DNA of 64,000 nt from Verrucomicrobiaceae bacterium (GCA_015061955.1 SUVO01000001.1:111070-175069); one strand, 5' to 3'; positions 52,829-61,232 are shown, counted from the first letter of the stretch. A program made the numbers and translations. Notes: generated by a model from the sequence alone, not told the origin.

Positions 52829-54676
52829 TTATTCAACAGTGACAGCCTTAGCCAAATTGCGAGGCTTATCGACATCGCAACCACGTTCTAATGCAATGTA
52901 ATATGCCAAAAGTTGAGCAGGAACTGTTGCTACTATAGTACGTACGCAATCGTGCATTTTGGGTAGTTGAATTATGTCGTCAGCCAAGCCTTCAAATGCT
53001 TCTGGGAAAGATGTTATAGCTATAATTTTTCCTTTTCGAGCTTTTATTTCTTGTGCATTCGATACTACTTTCGATAACACATCTTCTGCGTTCGCAAAAA
53101 TTACCGATGGACACTCTGGGCATATCAAGGCTATTGGGCCGTGTTTCATTTCTCCAGCTGGATACGCTTCGGCATGAATATACGATATTTCCTTTAACTT
53201 TAATGCACCTTCAAGTGCTATTGGGAATTCATCGAGACGTCCCAAAAATAAAAAGTCTTCATTAAATGCGTATTTCTTTGCAATTTCTTCGATATGTTTT
53301 GCTTGTTGTAGGGTTTCTTCAACAAGGTTGGGCAATTTTTTTATAGCTTCAACAATTTCCTTACCAGCTGTATATGATAAGTCGCGCATTCTACCTATGT
53401 GTAAGGCTATTAACAGGCAGATTACCACTTGCGATGTAAAAGCTTTGGTTGATGCTACACCTACTTCTTTCCCTGCATACTGATACAAACCACCATCTGA
53501 TTCTCTTGAAATTGTTGATGCAATGGCGTTTGTTATAGCCAGTGTTTTAAATCCTTTACGTTGCGATTCGCGTAGGGCTTCAAGGGTGTCGATTGTTTCT
53601 CCACTTTGACTCAGAACAAAAACAAGTGTGTTTTTCTCGATAGGTGTATTGCGATAACGGAATTCGCTTGCGTATTCAACTTCAACAGGAATGCGTGCGT
53701 ATTTTTCGATTAGTTGTTCGGCAACTAAACAGGCATGCCAAGCAGTACCACAGGCACAGAATATAATACGGTCTACCTGTCGCATTTCTTGTGCTGTCAT
53801 ATTTAACCCATGTAAGATAGCTGTTGAGGCATCGTCTGAAATTCTACCTCTTATGGCATTTTCTATTGCTTTAGGTTGCTCGTAAATCTCCTTTTGCATA
53901 TAGTGTTTTGCACCTGCAAGGTCGGCATTTTCAAGTTCCCAGTCGATTTCTTTAACTTTATATTCTATTGGTTTATTACCTATCGAAATTATATCGCAAT
54001 TATCTATTGTAATGCTGGCAATTTGACCATCGTCTAAGTAAATTACGTTGTTTGCGCGCCCTGCAAAACCAAGTACATCGCTCGATACCAAACGCTCATT
54101 TTTACCTATACCAATTAATAATGGCGAACCTTTGCGTGCCGCTACTATTTCGTCGGGCTTTTCTTTTGAAATAACAGCAATACCATACGTGCCTTCAACG
54201 TGAATTAAAGCTTTACGAACTGCTTCTAAAAAACGATTTTCCAACGATTCGTCTGTTCTGAAATCGTAGTGATAAGCTATCAAATTTACCAACGCTTCCG
54301 AGTCTGTTTGGCTTTTAAAAGTGTAGCCTTTTTTTGTTAAAAAGGTTTTTATACTTTCAAAATTTTCAACGATACCATTATGTACCAACGCAAATTTACC
54401 ATCGCTCGATACGTGTGGGTGTGCATTTGCATCAGTAACGCCACCATGTGTTGCCCATCGGGTGTGGCTTATACCTAAGTTTGCCTTAAAAGGTTTTTTT
54501 GAAATTTCTTCTGCTAAAACATCAACGCGACCCTTCTTTTTGCACACATTCATTTTGCCATTGTCTAACAATGCAATACCAGCTGAGTCGTATCCACGAT
54601 ATTCTAATTTTTTTAATCCTTCAATTAGGATTGGTGTTGCGTCTCTTTTTCCTATATATCCAGTAATTCCACACAT
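52829..54676 (-). CDS. glmS: glutamine-fructose-6-phosphate aminotransferase
   Basis: GlmS makes glucosamine 6-phosphate from fructose 6-phosphate and glutamine, the first step to UDP-GlcNAc for peptidoglycan and LPS. The 615-residue product starts MCGITGYIG, with Cys2 as the nucleophile after Met removal. YRGYDSAG, SHTRWATHG and HNGIVEN follow in the glutaminase domain. Two SIS domains carry CGTAWHACLVAE, SQSGETIDTLEAL and the C-terminal PRNLAKAVTVE. The upstream region (54677-54830) has no sign of a glmS ribozyme. The promoter at 54738-54710 has the GCTTGCAT -35 form. It opposes NagB, encoded at 36903. Confidence 0.97.
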   Translation of the reverse strand: MCGITGYIGKRDATPILIEGLKKLEYRGYDSAGIALLDNGKMNVCKKKGRVDVLAEEISKKPFKANLGISHTRWATHGGVTDANAHPHVSSDGKFALVHNGIVENFESIKTFLTKKGYTFKSQTDSEALVNLIAYHYDFRTDESLENRFLEAVRKALIHVEGTYGIAVISKEKPDEIVAARKGSPLLIGIGKNERLVSSDVLGFAGRANNVIYLDDGQIASITIDNCDIISIGNKPIEYKVKEIDWELENADLAGAKHYMQKEIYEQPKAIENAIRGRISDDASTAILHGLNMTAQEMRQVDRIIFCACGTAWHACLVAEQLIEKYARIPVEVEYASEFRYRNTPIEKNTLVFVLSQSGETIDTLEALRESQRKGFKTLAITNAIASTISRESDGGLYQYAGKEVGVASTKAFTSQVVICLLIALHIGRMRDLSYTAGKEIVEAIKKLPNLVEETLQQAKHIEEIAKKYAFNEDFLFLGRLDEFPIALEGALKLKEISYIHAEAYPAGEMKHGPIALICPECPSVIFANAEDVLSKVVSNAQEIKARKGKIIAITSFPEAFEGLADDIIQLPKMHDCVRTIVATVPAQLLAYYIALERGCDVDKPRNLAKAVTVE

Positions 54677-54709
54677 ATATTCTTTTATTGAGATTAAATA
54701 ATTAACTAA

Positions 54710-54740
54710 ATTCTTTCATATACTCAATTTTTATGCAAGC
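54710..54740 (-). promoter_or_regulatory. glmS promoter
   Basis: On the minus strand, GCTTGCAT gives TTGCAT at 54738-54733; a 17-base spacer is followed by AAGAAT at 54715-54710. The leader to ATG 54676 is about 27 bases. Confidence 0.5.
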
Positions 54741-54830
54741 ATTTTTAGGATGTTGCGTAATAAAAGGCTTGTAATAGTTTTATGTGTAGATATAAACTTA
54801 TGGAAAATTTTCACTTTAAAAGAAATTATT

Positions 54831-55400
54831 ATGAAAAAATATATACTTTTTACAGTTTTAGCCACTCTTTCTATAAATGCGTGGGCGCAGAATAGCACCA
54901 TATTGATTGATTTACGTCAGGATGTAAATCTAATGCGTCGCGAAGTTGGTGAACTTCGCTTAGAAGTAGAACAATTGCGTTCTGAAAATGAACAACTAAA
55001 AAAATTGGTTGATAAACTTAGATCGTCAAGTATTGGTAGCGAAAGTGTGCGCAGTCAGGTTTCTTCGGTGAAAGCTTCGGTATCGGCTCAGAACGAGGCC
55101 TTGAAACGCGAGATTATTGCTCGTGTAAAGAAAGACATTGATGCTCTTGCCGAACAAACTAATTCAGCTATTCAAAAGTTAGCAAAAGCTGTATCGGCTA
55201 CTCCACAAATTGCAACTCCAAAAACATTTAGTGATAATTATCCAAAAACAGGCATAACATACAAGGTTAAATCGGGCGATAGTGTTTCTAAGATTGCTCG
55301 TGCAAATGGTTCGCGTATTCAATGGATTTTAGATGCAAATCAAATTGGAGATCCTAAAGATTTACGCGTTGGTGCCGAAATTTTCATTCCACAAAAATAG
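54831..55400 (+). CDS. secreted coiled-coil protein with a C-terminal LysM domain
   Basis: A signal peptide (MKKYILFTVLATLSINAWAQ) is followed by a heptad-rich region (about residues 25-75, LRQDVNLMRREVGELRLEVEQLRSEN), a linker and a LysM domain over the last 50 residues (YKVKSGDSVSKIARANG...GAEIFIPQK). LysM binds peptidoglycan or chitin-like GlcNAc polymers, so this is probably a periplasmic cell-wall-associated protein, YgaU/YbgF-like in layout. The frame is open from 54750, but ATG 54831 gives the signal. parB begins 12 bases after the stop, so they may be cotranscribed. There is no catalytic domain. Confidence 0.85.
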   Translation: MKKYILFTVLATLSINAWAQNSTILIDLRQDVNLMRREVGELRLEVEQLRSENEQLKKLVDKLRSSSIGSESVRSQVSSVKASVSAQNEALKREIIARVKKDIDALAEQTNSAIQKLAKAVSATPQIATPKTFSDNYPKTGITYKVKSGDSVSKIARANGSRIQWILDANQIGDPKDLRVGAEIFIPQK

Positions 55401-55411
55401 GACTTTTCATT

Positions 55412-56350
55412 ATGGCTCAAAAAAAAGCATTAGGTAGAGGGTTAGGTGCTATTATATCTTCGGGTATAAAAGCCCCTACATCAAATAGTGGACAATCATC
55501 AAAACCTGTTGCAAGTGCATCTAAACCTGTTTCCACAACAAAAATTCAGTCGTATGGGCTTTTTAGCGAAATTTCTATAGATAAAATTGTTCCTAGCCCA
55601 TATCAAGCCAGAAAAGAGTTTACTGAAGAAGAAATAAAGCAACTTGCCGATTCTATTGCATCGGAAGGCTTAATTCAACCACTCTTAGTTCGTCAAACAA
55701 AAGAGGGGTACGAACTTATTGCAGGTGAACGTCGATTGCGTGCTTGCAGACGATTGGGTTTGAAAAAAGTAGTAGTTGTTGTACAAAACGCAAGTGATGC
55801 GTCGGCTGCTGTTAAAGGTTTGATAGAAAATTTGCAACGTTCTGATCTCAATCCTATTGAAGAAGCTCGTGGTATTTCTAATTTGATGGAGAATTTTCAT
55901 CTTACTCAAGATGCTGTTTCGCAACGCATTTGTAAACCTCGCTCAAGTATTGCTAACTCTTTGCGTTTATTGAAACTTCCAGAAGAAGTGCAAGGTTACA
56001 TTTCTAAAGGTCTGATTAGCTTAGGACACGCAAAAATCTTAACAGGTATCGACGATTCTGCACATATGCTGATAATTGCGCGTCAGATTATTGAGCGTGG
56101 TTTAACTGTTCGCAATACCGAAGATGCTGTACGTCGTTTGAAAAACGATAAGGCTAGAAGTACTGTTGGTACATCAATTTCTACCGCAACCCAAAATGCA
56201 GTTATACGCGACATCAAAAATAAAATTGAAACAAAACTTAACGCATCGGTTGCTATTCAACATACGGGTAAACGTGGAAAGATTGTAATTGAATATTTAG
56301 ACAACGACGACCTTTCTCGGATTCTTGAAAAAATGGGCGTGAAAATTTGA
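55412..56350 (+). CDS. parB: chromosome-partitioning protein ParB
   Basis: The 312-residue product begins with the basic start seen in chromosomal ParB (KKALGRGLGAII), followed by a Ser-rich linker. The ParB N-terminal CTPase domain runs from ISIDKIVPSPYQARKEF through IAGERRLRACRRLG (CTP-binding box) and IENLQRSDLNPIEEA. The helix-turn-helix is in LTQDAVSQRICKPRSSIANSLRLL, and a C-terminal dimerisation domain ends in MGVKI. It loads on parS sites and slides as a CTP-dependent clamp. parA, usually directly upstream, is not here; a LysM gene takes that place. No parS-like palindrome was noticed nearby. Confidence 0.95.
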   Translation: MAQKKALGRGLGAIISSGIKAPTSNSGQSSKPVASASKPVSTTKIQSYGLFSEISIDKIVPSPYQARKEFTEEEIKQLADSIASEGLIQPLLVRQTKEGYELIAGERRLRACRRLGLKKVVVVVQNASDASAAVKGLIENLQRSDLNPIEEARGISNLMENFHLTQDAVSQRICKPRSSIANSLRLLKLPEEVQGYISKGLISLGHAKILTGIDDSAHMLIIARQIIERGLTVRNTEDAVRRLKNDKARSTVGTSISTATQNAVIRDIKNKIETKLNASVAIQHTGKRGKIVIEYLDNDDLSRILEKMGVKI

Positions 56351-57243
56351 TAAAAATTCGCACATTTTTGTATCTTGTTTTTTCTGCGGTAATGCTTGCA
56401 TTTCCGCAGATAATGTCGGCACAGGTAAAACCTCACGATTATTCAAGCCAAAACAAAACGCTTCCCAAAAAAGATATTCCTACTAAAAGTTGGCAACAGG
56501 GGAATAAACAAACTTCTATTGGCGAAAAAACTTTTAAAACACACGAGTATAAAACGCCTCAAAACGCATCGAATTTAGTAGAAAAAAACTTCTATATCGA
56601 CAACCTTACATCGCCATTTTCTCCAGAAAAAACTCACTCGAATTCCGATAAAAAAATTACTCAAAAAGACTTTTCACCAAAAAAACAAAATTGGGTAAAC
56701 TCGGAAAAACAAAGCTCTCGTTTTGATACAAATCTTGATATCACAAAAAAATACAAGGGTAAAATCGATATTGAAAAACGTGCTATCTTCGATACCGACT
56801 ACCTAAAGCATATATACGAGGATATGCAAGAACGCTCAATGCAAGATATAAATAAATATCAATTCCGACGTTCGCATCCAACAGACCCTGGTATTAAAAC
56901 TGTCCGTGCTGGCGAACAAGTTATTGACGATAATTCAAGTTTTCTTGATAACTTTTCTACTCGCAAAAAAATAGATGTTCAATCTCCATTGGCAACTTTC
57001 AAGGGAAATTTGGAAACTCATTCTGCAAATCGTGCAGAACCTGCACAGAAAGTTTCTGAGGCAAGCAACATAACAACAACGCCATCAAACTCTTTAGTAA
57101 AGAAGTCGGAAACAACGCATAAAGGCAAAGTTCAATCTATTGAATATATTGACTCTGAAAAATCCAGCAAGTTCGACTTCCTAAAAGTTCCAAAGGGTAT
57201 GAAAGCTAAAGGAAAAGCTGTCATAAAAGTCGAAACCGAGTAA
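56347..57243 (+). CDS. secreted protein of unknown function coupled to parB
   Basis: The frame begins with TTG 56347, which overlaps the parB stop (TTGA). It encodes a signal peptide (residues 1 to about 25, hydrophobic, ending in SAQ) and then about 270 residues rich in Lys, Asn, Ser and Thr. No domain is recognisable and there are almost no long hydrophobic stretches, so much of it is probably disordered. A central segment (about residues 140-175, GKIDIEKRAIFDTDYLKHIYEDM) has predicted order. The TTG start is inferred; a start upstream is ruled out by the parB frame. Codon use is like its neighbours. Confidence 0.7.
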   Translation: MIKIRTFLYLVFSAVMLAFPQIMSAQVKPHDYSSQNKTLPKKDIPTKSWQQGNKQTSIGEKTFKTHEYKTPQNASNLVEKNFYIDNLTSPFSPEKTHSNSDKKITQKDFSPKKQNWVNSEKQSSRFDTNLDITKKYKGKIDIEKRAIFDTDYLKHIYEDMQERSMQDINKYQFRRSHPTDPGIKTVRAGEQVIDDNSSFLDNFSTRKKIDVQSPLATFKGNLETHSANRAEPAQKVSEASNITTTPSNSLVKKSETTHKGKVQSIEYIDSEKSSKFDFLKVPKGMKAKGKAVIKVETE

Positions 57244-57249
57244 GACGTG

Positions 57250-57282
57250 CGAAGATTGTCTCTATTACAATCTATTTATATA
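57250..57282. terminator. weak hairpin between converging genes
   Basis: The stem AGATTGT/ACAATCT (57253-57259 and 57267-57273) has a seven-base loop. The flank is only ATTTATATA, not a true T-run, so terminator function is uncertain. Confidence 0.4.
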
Positions 57283-57306
57283 ATAATTATCAAAGGGCAA
57301 ATTCTA

Positions 57307-57765
57307 TCAGAATTCTAAATGTAAAAAACTCGGTGCTACAATTTGGTACGAGTTTCTTTTATTAATAGTGTATATCGATAAGCTACAATTTATATCTAAC
57401 CAAGATTTTAATTTTGCAAAATCTTTTAATTTAAATGATGTTTGTTTATTTTTTATTTCACATTCTTCTTCTATGACTACAAATTCATCTACTATTTTAT
57501 TATTAGAGTATAAAACTATCATATAGTTGCTCGTACAATAACATTGATTTACTTTTTTGCTGTCTTTAATTAGGTTTTTAAAGTGCTGTATTTCTTTTTC
57601 ATTTATTGTCGAAAAAACGATTTGTTTTTGTTTTTTTGATGGGCAATACAAATATTCAATCTTATCTATGTTATTTATAGTTTTGGCAATTTCATTTTTA
57701 TGTATTTCTTGTGCGTAAAGAACAATACTTGCATACATTAATAATACGAATGTTATTCTAATCAT
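57307..57765 (-). CDS. small secreted protein of unknown function
   Basis: The 152-residue product has a signal peptide (MIRITFVLLMYASIVLYAQ). The mature part is lysine- and isoleucine-rich with five or six Cys residues (CPSKK, CYC, CEIK, CSLS), suggesting disulfides in the periplasm. I recognise no domain. It lies six bases after yqgE on the same strand and is the last gene of the hemolysin III-dCMP deaminase-yqgE unit. Its codon use looks more A+T-rich than that of its operon partners, as is often seen for small species-specific genes. Confidence 0.72.
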   Translation of the reverse strand: MIRITFVLLMYASIVLYAQEIHKNEIAKTINNIDKIEYLYCPSKKQKQIVFSTINEKEIQHFKNLIKDSKKVNQCYCTSNYMIVLYSNNKIVDEFVVIEEECEIKNKQTSFKLKDFAKLKSWLDINCSLSIYTINKRNSYQIVAPSFLHLEF

Positions 57766-57771
57766 AAACTA

Positions 57772-58317
57772 CTAATTCGATTTTAAATTATTATTTTGAT
57801 TTATATCTGCGATTGCAGGGAATTCTCTAATCAGCAATTCTCTCCAAAGGTCTTCTGGATTAGTTTCAAAGATTATATTCATATCGACATTCGATAGAAA
57901 CCAGTATCCATTATTTATTTCATCGCGTAATTGTTCGTAATCCCAACAAACGTATCCCAAGAAAGCCATTGGTTTTACTACATAGGGGCTTTTTATGATA
58001 GATTCTAATCTATTTGGTGGTAAGCCATAATGAAACGAACCTACTTCGGTATCGTTCAACACAAACGATGCAAGTTTTAACTCGTTTATGCCTACTGGGC
58101 CTCCATCAAAAACTTCAACTTGTCCAACTTCGCTATCAAAATTTAATTCTGTAAAATCAGAAATTTCCTTATCTAATGGTCTGTTCATTATTACACCTAA
58201 CGATTTTTCGGGAGTATCTTCAATCAGAAAAATTACAGAATTTCTAAAATCACCAGACTGGCATGTTGGTGACGATACTATGAAATTCCAAGATAAATCG
58301 CTATGATAAGTTCTCAT
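57772..58317 (-). CDS. YqgE/AlgH family protein
   Basis: The 181-residue product shows the UPF0301 pattern: FRNSVIFLIEDTPEKSLGVIMNRPLDKEI near the N-terminus, VFDGGPVGINELKLASFV in the middle and FLGYVCWDYEQLRDEI later. The family has an alpha/beta fold and is linked to regulation in some Proteobacteria (AlgH), but its activity is unknown. Its ATG overlaps the stop of the upstream deaminase gene (ATGA at 58317-58314), so translation is coupled. Confidence 0.85.
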   Translation of the reverse strand: MRTYHSDLSWNFIVSSPTCQSGDFRNSVIFLIEDTPEKSLGVIMNRPLDKEISDFTELNFDSEVGQVEVFDGGPVGINELKLASFVLNDTEVGSFHYGLPPNRLESIIKSPYVVKPMAFLGYVCWDYEQLRDEINNGYWFLSNVDMNIIFETNPEDLWRELLIREFPAIADINQNNNLKSN

Positions 58318-58781
58318 TTTAGTTTTGTTATTTCAACAGAAGCATTTTTTGCAAGGTCGAAAACCAAATCATCATTATGGTAATCATGCAAGTACTTTAT
58401 AGCTTTAATACCCGAAGAAATAAGCAATTTTGCACAGTTTATACATGGGAAATGGGTTATATATGCTGTTGCTCCGTTTAACGATACTCCTCGTCTGGCA
58501 GCATCTGAAATTGCATTTTGTTCGGCATGAACTGTTGCAATTTCATGGCCATCTCGAATACACGATGTATGGGGTGCTCCTGGTAGAAATCCGTTATAAC
58601 CAGCTGCTATAATTCTATTTTTATGTTCGTTTGCGCTTACTATAACGCAACCAACATTTAAACGCGAGCAAGTTGAACGCGACGCTATCAAAATTGCTGT
58701 CCCGATAAAATATTCATCCCAAGAAGGTCTTGTACCTTTCCACGATGCTACTAAAGAATCAATGCTTTCTACAATATCCAT
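58314..58781 (-). CDS. deoxycytidylate (dCMP) deaminase
   Basis: This 155-residue enzyme of the cytidine/dCMP deaminase superfamily would convert dCMP to dUMP for dTTP synthesis. The zinc site is HAE in VHAEQNAISDAARRG and PCINC in HFPCINCAKLL, as in ComEB/dCMP deaminases. CSRLNVGCVIV and NGFLPGAPHTSC are the substrate-binding segments typical of dCMP deaminases. It starts two bases after the hemolysin-III gene stops and ends in an ATGA overlap with yqgE. Alternative cytidine deaminase function is less likely from the GAPHTSC signature. Confidence 0.9.
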   Translation of the reverse strand: MDIVESIDSLVASWKGTRPSWDEYFIGTAILIASRSTCSRLNVGCVIVSANEHKNRIIAAGYNGFLPGAPHTSCIRDGHEIATVHAEQNAISDAARRGVSLNGATAYITHFPCINCAKLLISSGIKAIKYLHDYHNDDLVFDLAKNASVEITKLK

Positions 58782-58783
58782 TT

Positions 58784-59437
58784 TTATACCTTAACTACGC
58801 ACGAAAACAATATAGCAAAAAAGTGCATAACAGTTCCCAATAGCACAAAAACGTGCCATATTGCGTGCGAATACATCAAATTTTTCTTTATATAAAATAT
58901 CACTCCACCCGAATAAAACAAGCCTCCAAGTACCAAAAATATTATAGATGTTGCCGATATTGTGGTAAATAGTTTTCCCGAAACTACAACTACAAGCCAG
59001 CCCATAATTAAATATAGACCTATCGACCATATTTTTGTTCCAGATGGTTTTGAAAATATCTTCAATAATGTTCCTATCAATGCTAGGCCCCAGATTATGC
59101 CAAATATCCACCACGACAATGAAGAACGCATTGCCACCAGCATAAATGGAGTATAGCTTCCTGCTATCAGATAATAAATTGCAATATGGTCGAGTTTTTT
59201 CAACATCGATTTTGTTCTTTGCGATTGTACTGCATGATACAACGTCGAAGCTGTGAAAACGCCAAACATCGACGCACCAAATATAGAACAAGATACAATC
59301 GACCAACTATCTGCATAAAAGCACGACAATATAACCAAAACACACAATGCACAAACACTAAATAGCATACCTACTATATGGGTTATAGTGTTGCATATTT
59401 CTTCTTTTATTGTGTAAGGTCTACATTGTGTTTGCAT
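58784..59437 (-). CDS. hemolysin III family (PAQR-like) membrane protein
   Basis: The 217-residue product has seven transmembrane segments. The family residues are present: TLYHAV with the conserved Ser/His (ASTLYHAV, about residue 64), KLDHIAIYYLIAGSYTPF (about 85) and the late HAIWHVFVLLGTVMHFFAI. These His and Asp residues form the metal site of PAQR/HlyIII proteins. Despite the name, hemolysis is not implied; bacterial members are membrane proteins of unclear function, sometimes linked to lipid homeostasis. It is the first gene of the unit ending at 57307. There is no SD before ATG 59437. Confidence 0.9.
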   Translation of the reverse strand: MQTQCRPYTIKEEICNTITHIVGMLFSVCALCVLVILSCFYADSWSIVSCSIFGASMFGVFTASTLYHAVQSQRTKSMLKKLDHIAIYYLIAGSYTPFMLVAMRSSLSWWIFGIIWGLALIGTLLKIFSKPSGTKIWSIGLYLIMGWLVVVVSGKLFTTISATSIIFLVLGGLFYSGGVIFYIKKNLMYSHAIWHVFVLLGTVMHFFAILFSCVVKV

Positions 59438-59480
59438 GTATTTAAATTAAGGCATTCAAGATTTTTTCCGCAACCTTTTT

Positions 59481-59870
59481 TTATTTATTTTTTTTAGGAG
59501 GAAACATTTTTATCAATTTTTTGAGTATCTGATTTTGCTCTACTGGGGTAGTGGAGTTTAGTAAGACTTTTACGAAATTTAAAATTTTTGTAGATGTATC
59601 GTTATTCTGTGTAGTCTTTTCATTTGAAAATACTGCATTGTGGTTAGGCGAATTTAATAATTCACTTTTTGAAGTGCCAAACAATTTTGCAAGTTTGGTT
59701 AGCAATGTTTTATCTCGGGGTATGCGTCCTCGTTTCCAAGTGCTGAGCGTACTTAAGGGGATATCAGTTTTTTCTGATATTTCTTTTAATGTTAATTTTT
59801 TTGAAAACATCAGAAAGTTGAAGTTTTCTGCAAAAACCTTATTTTTATATAATTTGATGTTTTTTTTCAT
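59481..59870 (-). CDS. XRE-family helix-turn-helix regulator
   Basis: The 129-residue protein has a Cro/CI-type HTH over about residues 15-70 (LTLKEISEKTDIPLSTLSTWKRGRIPRD, then LTKLAKLFGTSKSELL). It is followed by a polar linker and a short amphipathic, probably dimerising, helix (EQNQILKKLIKMF). There is no LexA-like peptidase domain. It diverges from the winged-HTH gene at 60014, and a 13-bp palindrome with overlapping promoters lies in the 143-base gap. This arrangement suggests autoregulation and control of its neighbour. The hemolysin-III gene lies 43 bases downstream on the same strand. Confidence 0.88.
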   Translation of the reverse strand: MKKNIKLYKNKVFAENFNFLMFSKKLTLKEISEKTDIPLSTLSTWKRGRIPRDKTLLTKLAKLFGTSKSELLNSPNHNAVFSNEKTTQNNDTSTKILNFVKVLLNSTTPVEQNQILKKLIKMFPPKKNK

Positions 59871-59879
59871 AATGTAATG

Positions 59880-59936
59880 TAGAATTATTCTATCTTTTAT
59901 CTTGACAATTATAATTAAAAATAATGATATTATTAA
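59880..59936. promoter_or_regulatory. divergent control region with palindromic operator and interlocked promoters
   Basis: TAGAATTATTCTA (59880-59892) is a perfect 13-bp palindrome just upstream of the XRE start. The plus-strand promoter is TTGACA (59902-59907), 17 bases, TGATAT (59925-59930), for the gene at 60014. On the minus strand, a perfect TATAAT (59913-59908) with TTAATA (59936-59931) faces the XRE gene and lies inside the plus promoter's spacer. Confidence 0.65.
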
Positions 59937-60013
59937 TTATATATAATGTTTATTATTATAATAAATATTATATTTAAAGTAAAAAATATTTAAACGCTAC
60001 ATTATTTATATAA

Positions 60014-60412
60014 ATGAAAACAAATAAGTATTTTGAAAACCAACCAGTTGATTGCTCTTATTTTTCTGGATTACTTCCAGAAGGGCAAGATTGGTTTAGC
60101 CCAAAAGAAATCGGTGCAATTATAGGACGTTCCGATCAATATGTACGCAATACCTTTTATAGTGGTAAAATTTTTGGACATTTGTCTAATGGTTTAGCTA
60201 AAAAAGGTTTTGAAAAAAAGACATATTTGCGAGTTCATCGGAGCGCTATTGCTTTATATTTGGCTCAGTCGGCAAATTATTCAACCGACGACTTAATTGA
60301 GGCATTATCGCAAATAATTGTAAGATTGTCGGATTATCAACTAATGCGATTAGACAAAGTTATAAAAGATGTTTCAAATGGAACTTCGTCTAAAAAGACT
60401 TACAGAAAATAA
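60014..60412 (+). CDS. small winged-HTH (excisionase/MerR-like) DNA-binding protein
   Basis: The 132-residue product contains a predicted helix-turn-helix: WFSPKEIGAIIGRSDQYVRNTFYSGKI, followed by a wing-like turn and KKTYLRVHRSAIALYLA. This resembles excisionase-type DNA-binding domains in which a short helix pair is followed by a beta-wing. The C-terminal half is helical and charged. No enzymatic domain is seen. It may be a regulator controlled by the divergent XRE gene, with a leader of about 77 bases from the TTGACA promoter. A perfect inverted-repeat terminator follows. A prophage remnant is possible but no phage genes flank it. Confidence 0.75.
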   Translation: MKTNKYFENQPVDCSYFSGLLPEGQDWFSPKEIGAIIGRSDQYVRNTFYSGKIFGHLSNGLAKKGFEKKTYLRVHRSAIALYLAQSANYSTDDLIEALSQIIVRLSDYQLMRLDKVIKDVSNGTSSKKTYRK

Positions 60413-60417
60413 CTTTT

Positions 60418-60453
60418 TTACAAGAGAACGAAATTTCGTTCTCTTTTTTTGTT
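60418..60453 (+). terminator. intrinsic terminator with an uninterrupted palindrome
   Basis: AGAGAACGAAA/TTTCGTTCTCT (60423-60433 and 60434-60444) is a perfect 22-base palindrome with no spacer, followed by T6. In RNA the central bases would form the loop. Confidence 0.88.
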
Positions 60454-60489
60454 GTATATGAGGCTAAATAAGTTTTGAATATCTGTCTA

Positions 60490-61227
60490 ATGAAAGGAAA
60501 AATAATCGGAGGTATCTTAGGTTTTTTTATTGGTCATGGCTTATGGGGGGCATTGACTGGATCTATTGTTGGGCATTTTATTTACGATAAATTAGTCCAA
60601 AGAAAAAAAGAGGCAAAAAATATTTGTAAACACTTGAGTATGGCTCTTGTAAAAATTGCCAAAGTAGATGGATCTGTAAATCAAAACGAAATTAACGAGT
60701 GCGAACGAATATTTGATGCATTGCATTTCTATGATGATATGCGTAAATACGCTATTGAATGTTTTAGAAATGCAAAAAACTCATCAGAGAGTGTAGAAGA
60801 TATTACGCGTGCATTTGCTCGTGAATTTAGAGTGTTAGCACCACGTCATATATATATGTTGTGTTTGTGTAGGGTTGCATTAGCCGATGGTAATTTAGTT
60901 GAATGCGAGTTTAAGGCATTGCAAAATGTTGCCAACGTATTGCGTTTGAATTTGTCGGATTATATTGATGGGTATGATTATGGTAATTCATCTGAAGAAA
61001 ATTCTTCATCAAATAAATCAGAACTCGAAAAAGCTTATGAGGTTTTGGGGGTTGCAAGTTCGGCAAGTGATGATGAAATAAAAAAGGTGTATCGTCGGAA
61101 ATGTAAAGAATTGCATCCAGATGTTCTTGGTAGTAAAAATTTGGGTGTTTTGGCAATGGAAATTTTAGAAACAGAATTGAAGCGTGTAAACAATGCTTAC
61201 GAAACAATAAAAAAATACAGGAGATAA
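60490..61227 (+). CDS. DjlA-like membrane co-chaperone (TerB-like plus J domain)
   Basis: The 245-residue product (ATG 60490; a TTG at 60475 in frame is possible) starts with GKIIGGILGFFIGHGLWGALTGSIVGH, a glycine-zipper transmembrane segment very like that of DjlA. A TerB-like helical domain follows (about residues 45-165; MALVKIAKVDGSVNQNEINECERIF, VALADGNLVECEFKAL). A C-terminal J domain (about 180-245) has the HPD motif in ELHPDVLG. The J domain stimulates DnaK ATPase. In DjlA the role is in membrane or capsule stress signalling; here it is not known. The unknown gene at 61233 starts five bases downstream. Confidence 0.88.
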   Translation: MKGKIIGGILGFFIGHGLWGALTGSIVGHFIYDKLVQRKKEAKNICKHLSMALVKIAKVDGSVNQNEINECERIFDALHFYDDMRKYAIECFRNAKNSSESVEDITRAFAREFRVLAPRHIYMLCLCRVALADGNLVECEFKALQNVANVLRLNLSDYIDGYDYGNSSEENSSSNKSELEKAYEVLGVASSASDDEIKKVYRRKCKELHPDVLGSKNLGVLAMEILETELKRVNNAYETIKKYRR

Positions 61228-61232
61228 CTTAT

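Noticed and set aside
54677..54830. Possible glmS ribozyme or riboswitch upstream of glmS
   Set aside because: The leader is only about 30 bases and A+T-rich, with no structure resembling the ribozyme core.
59481..60412. Prophage remnant
   Set aside because: Apart from two small DNA-binding proteins there are no phage structural genes, integrase or att sites.
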